DNA of 5,754 bases from Clostridiales bacterium (lineage in GTDB: Bacteria; Bacillota; Clostridia; Christensenellales; Borkfalkiaceae). Positions 1-4,271 of the stretch are shown piece after piece. Position 1 is the stretch's first letter. Each line of letters opens with the position of its first letter. Location: contig DOCD01000129.1 in assembly GCA_003503945.1 (NCBI GenBank), positions 1-5,754 of the forward strand, in the 5' to 3' direction. A program made the translations under genes and the position numbers. The notes beneath the pieces were generated by a model. The model worked only from the letters and a program-made list of their open reading frames with translations, ran no database searches and was not told the origin of the DNA.

Positions 1-3
1 AAC

Positions 4-36
4 CGCCCCCGCCGACGGTTACCGTCGGCGGGGGCG
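4..36 (-). terminator. Perfect GC-rich hairpin, probable intrinsic terminator of the transglutaminase-like gene
   Basis: Two 16-base arms, CGCCCCCGCCGACGGT (4-19) and its exact reverse complement (21-36), flank a single central T at position 20. The hairpin lies 16 bases past the stop codon of the minus-strand gene ending at 53, where an intrinsic terminator would be expected. On the minus strand only the first bases after the stem are visible (G, T, T), so a full U-tract cannot be confirmed at the window edge. On the plus strand the stem is followed by TAATCATTATT, which is not a clean T-run. It could also be a dispersed palindromic repeat rather than a dedicated terminator. Confidence 0.6.
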
Positions 37-52
37 TAATCATTATTCGATA

Positions 53-958
53 TTAAACAAGCGGAGAACTTTCTATCGAGCTTTTCGCGATAATCAACTC
101 GTAATTCGTAGGAATATTTTGAGGCATAAGCATATAGATATCATTCGCCTCGCCAACGGTATATTGAGCGCAGTATTGCGTATAAACCATATTTTTTGCG
201 ATATACAGAAAATCGCCTATATTCTTTTGCTTTAATTTTTGCAGATTTCCAGTCTTGTCGCCCACCTCTACCGGCGTGCAAAATTCCCGTAAAGCGAGTT
301 TATTGCGTATTTCAAGCACCGATAACGGAGTGTTGTTTTCACTCACCCAATATTCGTTATTAGTTATATCGAGCATAACCCACTTATTCAGCGTCCTATC
401 CCACACTTCGTTTACTACGTGACAGTCGCCGTCATACCGCGAATACGGCATTATCCAGACTTTGCGGGCATAGATACCTAAGGCAAGACACATTTCGTTT
501 AAAATCTGCGCTTTATTTCGGCAGTTTATACCTTGACCGGGATTATCCAAGCTATACTCCAACAATTCAAGCGCGCTTATGGGTACATGATTGTCATAAT
601 CGCCTTTATGTGTAAGCCGAGGCGCATATTCGTTCATAAGGCGCAAAGCCTGTTCAAACTCCGTTCCCTCCTTTGCCGTGCTTTCGATATTGTATCTGCT
701 TTTCAAAAGCCCGTAATTTTCGTGCGTAAAGTCATACTTAATTTTATATTGTTTGCCGTCCGCATATTCTAAATTGTTGCGCAGGATGCCTGCTTCCATA
801 ATGTAAATTTCATCTGTGCTTTGTAAATAACTGTCCTGCTTCATAAAAAATACTCCCAAATAAATATTGAACCCGACACTGACGCACAGCGCTATCGCCA
901 TAATAACACAGCCGACTGTCAATAATAATTTTTTTAAATTATAATTTTGTTTTTTCAT
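53..958 (-). CDS. Membrane-anchored transglutaminase-like domain protein
   Basis: Protein of 301 residues. It starts with a short basic segment and one long hydrophobic stretch (about residues 10-38), read as an uncleaved signal anchor or signal peptide that places the rest outside the membrane. The central region has the transglutaminase-like (papain-fold) signature in the right order and spacing: Cys146 in GINCRNKAQILNEM, His180 in DGDCHVVNEVW and Asp197 in NKWVMLDITNN. Bacterial members are mostly thiol proteases or peptide-modifying enzymes at the cell surface; the substrate here is unknown. About 100 residues follow the Asp without a motif I recognise. I chose ATG 956-958 because AGGAGT (965-970) sits 6 bases upstream; a longer reading starts at TTG 1000 and adds 14 residues without such support. 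No clear promoter is visible in the 103 bases upstream, so it may have its own weak promoter or be read through from the YdeI-like gene. Domain call fairly sure, function unknown. Confidence 0.8.
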   Translation of the reverse strand: MKKQNYNLKKLLLTVGCVIMAIALCVSVGFNIYLGVFFMKQDSYLQSTDEIYIMEAGILRNNLEYADGKQYKIKYDFTHENYGLLKSRYNIESTAKEGTEFEQALRLMNEYAPRLTHKGDYDNHVPISALELLEYSLDNPGQGINCRNKAQILNEMCLALGIYARKVWIMPYSRYDGDCHVVNEVWDRTLNKWVMLDITNNEYWVSENNTPLSVLEIRNKLALREFCTPVEVGDKTGNLQKLKQKNIGDFLYIAKNMVYTQYCAQYTVGEANDIYMLMPQNIPTNYELIIAKSSIESSPLV

Positions 959-964
959 AAGAAT

Positions 965-970
965 ACTCCT
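965..970 (-). promoter_or_regulatory. Ribosome binding site that fixes the start of the transglutaminase-like gene
   Basis: AGGAGT on the minus strand, 6 bases before ATG 956-958. It lies inside the longer reading from TTG 1000 and therefore argues for the shorter protein. Confidence 0.7.
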
Positions 971-978
971 ACCATAGC

Positions 979-1019
979 ACCGTTCAGATAGAGCATTCAA
1001 TCACTATCGGCGGTTTTTT
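979..1019 (+). terminator. Weak terminator-like hairpin on the plus strand
   Basis: ACCGTT (979-984) and GATAG (987-991) pair with CTATC (1004-1008) and GGCGGT (1009-1014), using two G-U pairs and a two-base bulge, and the stem is followed by TTTTT (1015-1019). This has the form of an intrinsic terminator for plus-strand transcription, but no plus-strand gene lies to its left. It overlaps the region just upstream of the transglutaminase-like gene. It may block antisense transcription or be chance. Confidence 0.25.
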
Positions 1020-1061
1020 ACTTTGCGGACATTTCCGCTTCGTTAAATTGAAATTTATTAT

Positions 1062-1622
1062 TCACATCGGTTTTAAATTTTTATTGAGCCTTTCTACCAT
1101 CCAAGCAATACGTTTTTCTCGTCCCGCATCGGTTTTTGCGTCCAAATAGGCTTTAACATAAGTTTTCTTTACGGATAACGACATCGCGGAAAAATTAGTG
1201 TAAGCAGGCTCATAGACTTTCAAAATTTCCGATAAACAAACGATTTGTTCTTCCGTAATTGCCGCAGGCTTCGGAGCATCCCATTGTCCGTTTTGCTTTG
1301 CTTCTTCTATCTTTGTTCTGCCGAAGTCAGTCATAAGTCCACGTTCTTCAAGGTCTTTTACTAACGATTTATTTTTCTCCGACCACTTGCTGATTGCTCG
1401 GCGCATAGAAAAATATTTTTTGTAGGTATTATCATCAATACTTTGCATTTGCCCGTCTATCCAACCAAAGCAAAGAGCTTCTTCCAAAGCCTCGTCTGCT
1501 TTTATCGTTTTCAAATTACCATGCTTGCCGAACAAAAGCCATACGCCGTCAGTAGAAAGACAATTTTCAGTTAGCCAATTTCGAAATTCCGCTCTATCGG
1601 AAAATAATAATACATTACTCAT
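1062..1622 (-). CDS. YdeI/OmpD-associated family protein
   Basis: Protein of 186 residues, the usual length of the family. It shows the characteristic order of conserved blocks: an N-terminal FSDRAEFRNWL followed by GVWLLFGKHG (residues 7-35), the strongly conserved EALCFGWIDGQMQ (48-60), SMRRAISKWSEKNK (72-85), GLMTDFGRTKIEEAK.NGQWD (95-115), and a C-terminal helical block SVKKTYVKAYLDAKT.AGREKRIAWMVERL (150-179) that matches the OmdA-type tail. Members are cytoplasmic, widespread and poorly understood; some have been linked to stress or antimicrobial-peptide sensitivity, but no reaction is established. I prefer ATG 1620-1622 because AAAGGA lies 10 bases upstream; ATG 1653-1655 would add 11 residues and has no visible ribosome binding site. 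A near-consensus promoter at 1679-1707 drives it. Family sure, role unknown. Confidence 0.88.
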   Translation of the reverse strand: MSNVLLFSDRAEFRNWLTENCLSTDGVWLLFGKHGNLKTIKADEALEEALCFGWIDGQMQSIDDNTYKKYFSMRRAISKWSEKNKSLVKDLEERGLMTDFGRTKIEEAKQNGQWDAPKPAAITEEQIVCLSEILKVYEPAYTNFSAMSLSVKKTYVKAYLDAKTDAGREKRIAWMVERLNKNLKPM

Positions 1623-1632
1623 TTTAGAGTTT

Positions 1633-1638
1633 TCCTTT
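1633..1638 (-). promoter_or_regulatory. Ribosome binding site favouring the inner start of the YdeI-like gene
   Basis: AAAGGA on the minus strand with a 10-base spacer to ATG 1620-1622. The outer ATG (1653-1655) is preceded only by AT-rich DNA with no purine-rich site. Confidence 0.5.
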
Positions 1639-1678
1639 GCAAATTTTAATTGCATTAAATATTCATTATTTTATAATC

Positions 1679-1707
1679 ATTATAGCATAATATTAGCTTA
1701 AAATCAA
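1679..1707 (-). promoter_or_regulatory. Sigma-A-type promoter of the YdeI-like gene
   Basis: On the minus strand, TTGATT (1702-1707) is followed after exactly 17 bases by TATAAT (1679-1684). The -10 box is perfect and the -35 box matches TTGACA at four of six positions. Transcription should start near 1672, giving a leader of about 50 bases to the preferred start. The intact private promoter suggests that the gene is an independent unit and not part of the recombinase operon. Confidence 0.75.
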
Positions 1708-1768
1708 TAGTTTGCAAAGCTCGTGATTACTCACAAGCCTTTTTTCTGTTTAATACTTCCGTCGGGAA

Positions 1769-1785
1769 TTTGCGCTGTGCGCAAA
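1769..1785. repeat. Short perfect hairpin
   Basis: TTTGCGC (1769-1775) and GCGCAAA (1779-1785) around a TGT loop. It has no T-run on either side and no flanking gene end, so a terminator role is unlikely. Confidence 0.5.
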
Positions 1786-1851
1786 GCGTCGCTTCGCTCG
1801 CGCGAACCGCTCGGGTTCTTCTGTCCCGCAGATATATTAAAGCCATTAGAT

Positions 1852-1883
1852 AACAAATACGAACAAAATCGTTCCTATTTGTT
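1852..1883. repeat. Imperfect 13-bp inverted repeat, candidate recombinase-binding site
   Basis: AACAAATACGAAC (1852-1864) and GTTCCTATTTGTT (1871-1883) are reverse complements at 12 of 13 positions around a six-base centre AAAATC. Short imperfect inverted repeats around a small centre are the typical form of large serine recombinase att sites, and this one lies 75 bases from the recombinase stop. The inner GAAC-6-GTTC resembles a Gram-positive LexA box, but the spacing is six rather than four. The role is inferred; only the symmetry is seen. Confidence 0.5.
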
Positions 1884-1907
1884 CCATAGGGATAATTTAG
1901 GTTGTTT

Positions 1908-1953
1908 GGGTAGATATATGGCGTAGCGCAAACGGCTACGCCACTCTCTACCC
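1908..1953 (+). terminator. Long two-part hairpin abutting the recombinase stop codon; terminator-like on the plus strand
   Basis: An outer 7-bp stem (GGGTAGA 1908-1914 with TCTACCC 1947-1953) and an inner 9-bp stem (TGGCGTAGC 1919-1927 with GCTACGCCA 1935-1943) are separated by a small internal loop and closed by a 7-base loop. On the plus strand a C and TTTTT (1955-1959) follow, and the T-run overlaps the reverse complement of the recombinase stop codon. As written, it would stop transcription entering the recombinase gene from the left in antisense. On the minus strand only the inner stem is followed by a weak TATATCT, so it is a poorer terminator for the recombinase itself. A site of RNA processing or recombinase binding is also possible. 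Confidence 0.55.
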
Positions 1954-1957
1954 CTTT

Positions 1958-3613
1958 TTACTCGCTGTATGGAATTGCTCCCACGCAGTTATAGATTATC
2001 TCTACAATTTGCCGTTGCTTCCCGTCCACACGTTCCTTTTCGTGGACGATTATTTTTTCAATAAACATCCTTACGATTTCGGGCGTAAGCTCGGTTATCT
2101 CGGTGTACTTTCTTACAAGCCGTAAGAATTTGTCAGTACCGTCGCTTTGCTCTTTTGCCGTTTCCAACTCTCGCCGCAGTACCTTTACCTTTTCTGTCAA
2201 TTCGGCTTGCTCGTCCTCGTATGCTTGCGCCATTTTCTTAAACCGCTCGTCGGATATTTTACCGTTTAGGTTATCCTCGTACACGCGCTGTATGATACGG
2301 TCTAATTCCTTTATGCGGCGTTCGCTCTCGTCAAACTCTTTCGCCTTTGCGGTTAAATCTCTTTTGGCTTCCCTATTGAAATTACTTTGCAAAAGCTCCG
2401 CAAATTCCGCTTCGTTCGATTTTGCCATAGCAAGCACTCTTTGTAAGTCCGTAAGTACGATTTGTTCCACCGCGTCAAGCGTTATGGAATGCGACGTGCA
2501 ACCTCTGTTTTTTGCCGTGCCTTTTCGGTATGTACCGCAAACAAAACGCGCTTTGTCATATTGCTTGTATTCCTTGCAACGGTTAAGATACATTTTCTTG
2601 CCGCAGTCGGCGCAGAACAGCAATCCCGAAAACACGCTCATCTCGCCCAATCTCGTGGGTCTGCGTTTACAATCTCGCAGTCGCTGTACCGTATCGAAAG
2701 TGTCTTGGTCGATTATCGCTTCGTGCGTGTTCTCGAACACTACCCAATCTTCTTTCGGACGGAATATGATTTGCTTGCTTTTGTACGATTTCTTGCTCGT
2801 GCGGAAGTTTACGGTATGTCCGAGATACAACGGGTTTGACAGTATTCCCACTACCGCGCGCGTACTCCAAATTTCGGGTGTTTCAAACTTTTCCAAATTG
2901 TACTTCACACCGATTTTACTTTTCCATACTACGGGCGAATCTACCTTACGCTCGGTCAGTATCCGCGCTATCTGCGTGGGACCGTATCCTTGCAAGCAAA
3001 GCGAAAATATTTCCCGTACCACGTTTGCGCCGTACTCGTCCACAAGCAATTTGTCCTTGTTCGTCGGATCTTTGTAATACCCATACGGCGGGCAGTTGCA
3101 TAGCGGCTTCCCCGCATTGCCTTTCGCCTTTAATACCGCGCGTACTTTTTTGCTCGTGTCCTTTGCGTACCACTCGTTGATGATGTTCCTAAACGGCGTA
3201 AAATCGCTGTCGTACTCGTTGTTGTTGTCCACTCCGTCGTTCACGGCTATAAAGTGTACGTTTCGCTCTCCGAAAAAGATTTCCGTGTAGTAACCTACTT
3301 TCAAATAATCTCTCCCGAAGCGCGACATATCTTTTACGATTACCGTTTTTACCTTACTCGCTTCAATATCGCGTATCATTCGCTGAAAGTCCGGGCGGTT
3401 GAAGTTCGTACCGCTGTAACCGTCGTCCACATAATATTGCGGATTTTTATAACCGTGTTCTTGTGCGTATTTGCCGAGCATCGCCTTTTGATTTTTTATA
3501 CTGTTGCTATCGCCTTGCAAGTCGTCGTCGCAACTCAACCTACTGTACAAGGCAGTTATTTCTTCACCTCCGTCGTTGTATTTGTTATAAGTTTCCGATT
3601 TTATTACGTTCAT
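1958..3613 (-). CDS. Large serine recombinase, TnpX/TndX type
   Basis: Protein of 551 residues that cuts and rejoins DNA through a serine-linked intermediate, expected to excise the element as a circle and integrate it. The N-terminal resolvase domain (about 18-155) has Y.R.S with nucleophile Ser27 and Arg25, the block SNSIKNQK (36-43), DDGYSGTNFNRP (63-74), and VIVKDMSRFGRD (91-102) with the catalytic arginines Arg98 and Arg101. DFTPFRNIINEWYAKDTSKK (137-156) is a hallmark of the TnpX/TndX branch. A recombinase DNA-binding domain follows (about 165-310), then a zinc ribbon with Cys334, Cys337, Cys359 and Cys372, a charged coiled-coil stretch (about 423-490) and a DUF4368-like C-terminus (about 495-551). 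All key residues are present and the length is normal for this branch. The start ATG overlaps the stop of the TnpW-like gene (ATGA), and AAGGAG sits 7 bases upstream inside that gene. Confidence 0.93.
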   Translation of the reverse strand: MNVIKSETYNKYNDGGEEITALYSRLSCDDDLQGDSNSIKNQKAMLGKYAQEHGYKNPQYYVDDGYSGTNFNRPDFQRMIRDIEASKVKTVIVKDMSRFGRDYLKVGYYTEIFFGERNVHFIAVNDGVDNNNEYDSDFTPFRNIINEWYAKDTSKKVRAVLKAKGNAGKPLCNCPPYGYYKDPTNKDKLLVDEYGANVVREIFSLCLQGYGPTQIARILTERKVDSPVVWKSKIGVKYNLEKFETPEIWSTRAVVGILSNPLYLGHTVNFRTSKKSYKSKQIIFRPKEDWVVFENTHEAIIDQDTFDTVQRLRDCKRRPTRLGEMSVFSGLLFCADCGKKMYLNRCKEYKQYDKARFVCGTYRKGTAKNRGCTSHSITLDAVEQIVLTDLQRVLAMAKSNEAEFAELLQSNFNREAKRDLTAKAKEFDESERRIKELDRIIQRVYEDNLNGKISDERFKKMAQAYEDEQAELTEKVKVLRRELETAKEQSDGTDKFLRLVRKYTEITELTPEIVRMFIEKIIVHEKERVDGKQRQIVEIIYNCVGAIPYSE

Positions 3614-3774
3614 AGGTTTTCTCCTTCCGAACGCACCTTTTCGGACAAGTCCTGTAATAAAACTTTTTTTAGTTTCCCCGTTACCGTTTCTTTCGCGACG
3701 CGACTCTCGGTTGCTATAACCACATACTCCGTGCCACCGTAGTTCTTTACATAACTGATTTGCTTTTTCTCCAA
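3610..3774 (-). CDS. TnpW-like small transposon protein (54 aa), TTG start
   Basis: Reading frame of 54 residues that opens LEKKQISYVKNYGGTEYVV and continues with a short helical part containing AKETVTGKLKKVLLQDL. The pattern GGT.Y.V followed by ..S..AKET...KL..LL matches what I know of the TnpW family, small proteins of unknown function found just upstream of TnpX-type recombinases in clostridial elements. Its TGA stop overlaps the recombinase ATG by four bases, so the two are probably translationally coupled, and its 3' end supplies the recombinase ribosome binding site. The weak point is the start: an in-frame TAA stands three codons upstream (3781-3783), no ATG or GTG is available near the 5' end, and TTG 3772-3774 lacks a good ribosome binding site. 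It may depend on reinitiation after the mini-ORF at 3794-3838, or its 5' end may be damaged. Confidence 0.6.
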   Translation of the reverse strand: MEKKQISYVKNYGGTEYVVIATESRVAKETVTGKLKKVLLQDLSEKVRSEGENL

Positions 3775-3793
3775 TACTACTTATTCGGACAAC

Positions 3794-3838
3794 TTATTTA
3801 TTGTCCTTATAGCTTTGAATACTATGTTCTCTTTCCAT
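3794..3838 (-). CDS. 14-codon mini-ORF with strong ribosome binding site; possible leader peptide or remnant of the TnpW start
   Basis: ATG 3836-3838 opens a 14-residue frame, MEREHSIQSYKDNK, ending in TAA at 3794-3796. It is preceded by GAGGAGG (3847-3853), the best Shine-Dalgarno sequence in the window, at an ideal 8-base spacing. It sits between the RHH-like gene (35 bases away) and the TnpW-like frame (19 bases away). Two readings are possible. It may be a leader whose translation feeds ribosomes to the TTG-started downstream frame. Or it may be the original N-terminus of the TnpW-like gene: a +1 shift near its end leads into the TnpW frame, but that path still meets the TAA at 3781-3783, so two lesions would be needed. 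Confidence 0.4.
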   Translation of the reverse strand: MEREHSIQSYKDNK

Positions 3839-3846
3839 CGCGTTTT

Positions 3847-3853
3847 CCTCCTC
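3847..3853 (-). promoter_or_regulatory. Near-perfect ribosome binding site GAGGAGG
   Basis: GAGGAGG on the minus strand with 8 bases to ATG 3836-3838. A site this strong in front of only 14 codons is the main reason to take the mini-ORF seriously. Confidence 0.7.
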
Positions 3854-3872
3854 TTGCGAAAAGATTTGATAG

Positions 3873-4148
3873 TTATTCGGTTTTCTTTTTATCGATTTCC
3901 TCAAAACCGAAAAAATCGTCATATCCGTCCTTTAACTTTGCAAAGTCGGTATCGTGTCGAGCTAATAATTCTTCATAGCCCGCCTGTATTAGCTCTACCT
4001 TTGTATAGCCGTATCTTTTCAAAAATTCGTTTATCTTCTCGGCTTTCTCTCTCGATATGCTCGTTCCCCAAACCATACATTTGGCTTTTCGTTCTGCCTT
4101 ATGCTTGTCCTCGTAACGCTTGTCCTTTACTTTTCTGCTATTCTCCAT
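3873..4148 (-). CDS. Small basic ribbon-helix-helix-like protein, putative mobilisation accessory (MobC-like) or regulator
   Basis: Protein of 91 residues. A highly charged N-terminus (about 1-22, rich in Lys, Arg, Asp and Glu) is followed by a short strand-like CMVWGTSIS (24-32), a helix REKAEKINEFLKRYG (33-47) and a second helix TKVELIQAGYEELLARH (49-65). Strand-helix-helix of this size is the layout of ribbon-helix-helix DNA-binding proteins, which serve as relaxosome accessory proteins, antitoxins or repressors. The acidic, Phe-rich tail (69-86) could contact a partner. Encoded just after the relaxase and at the head of the recombinase operon, it may help the relaxase at oriT or repress its own promoter. 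GGAGG (4156-4160) lies 7 bases before ATG 4146-4148; an in-frame TTG at 4154 is too close to that site. Its fold is inferred from pattern only and no family name is certain. Confidence 0.65.
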   Translation of the reverse strand: MENSRKVKDKRYEDKHKAERKAKCMVWGTSISREKAEKINEFLKRYGYTKVELIQAGYEELLARHDTDFAKLKDGYDDFFGFEEIDKKKTE

Positions 4149-4155
4149 AACCAAA

Positions 4156-4160
4156 CCTCC
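4156..4160 (-). promoter_or_regulatory. Ribosome binding site of the RHH-like gene
   Basis: GGAGG on the minus strand, 7 bases before ATG 4146-4148. It decides against TTG 4152-4154 as the start. Confidence 0.75.
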
Positions 4161-4175
4161 GTGAAAATATATGCG

Positions 4176-4189
4176 TCGTATTTATACGA
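4176..4189. promoter_or_regulatory. Palindrome at the transcription start of the RHH-recombinase operon, candidate operator
   Basis: TCGTAT (4176-4181) and ATACGA (4184-4189) form a 6-bp inverted repeat around TT. It starts about two bases past the predicted transcription start (near 4191), a position where bound protein would block RNA polymerase. The flanked half-site GTCGTATT (4175-4182) recurs in opposite orientation at 4243-4250, upstream of the -35 box. The RHH-like protein is the obvious candidate to bind, but that is inference. Confidence 0.5.
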
Positions 4190-4197
4190 TTTAGTAT

Positions 4198-4226
4198 ATC
4201 TTATCACTTTTTGCTTTAAGAGTCAA
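4198..4226 (-). promoter_or_regulatory. Sigma-A-type promoter of the RHH-TnpW-recombinase operon
   Basis: On the minus strand TTGACT (4221-4226) is followed after 17 bases by TAAGAT (4198-4203). Each box is close to consensus and the spacing is ideal. It lies in the 123-base gap after the relaxase stop, so the recombination genes can be expressed independently of the relaxase. The predicted leader is about 43 bases long. Confidence 0.75.
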
Positions 4227-4271
4227 GCGTTTATCTGATGTTAATACGACTTTGGCTTATTTTTTTACGTA

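Larger units (their letters stand above)
1708..1957. other. Gene-free region rich in inverted repeats; candidate end of the mobile element
   Basis: About 250 bases between the YdeI-like promoter and the recombinase stop codon. A 67-codon plus-strand reading frame exists, but it has no recognisable domain and its stop lies inside a hairpin stem, so I do not call it. The region holds a 7-bp hairpin (1769-1785), a 5-bp one (1804-1818), an imperfect 13-bp inverted repeat (1852-1883) and a two-part hairpin (1908-1953). In TnpX/TndX-type elements the recombinase gene is usually next to one end of the element, so the end and its attachment site could fall here. No pair of direct repeats can be shown, because the other end is outside the window. 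Confidence 0.45.

Noticed and set aside
1025..1038. Short inverted repeat GCGGA/TCCGC after the YdeI-like gene as its terminator
   Set aside because: The stem is only 5 bp and no T-run follows on the minus strand.
1861..1874. Possible LexA (SOS) box GAAC...GTTC
   Set aside because: The Gram-positive LexA box needs four bases between the half-sites; here there are six, and the site is not placed in front of a gene.
1723..1926. 67-codon plus-strand reading frame between the YdeI-like gene and the recombinase
   Set aside because: No recognisable domain, no good ribosome binding site, and its end lies in a hairpin stem; it is better explained as repeat-rich non-coding DNA.
2103..3077. 324-codon plus-strand reading frame antisense to the recombinase
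   Set aside because: It is a shadow of the well-supported recombinase gene: low-complexity Ser/Cys/Phe-rich translation and no family resemblance.
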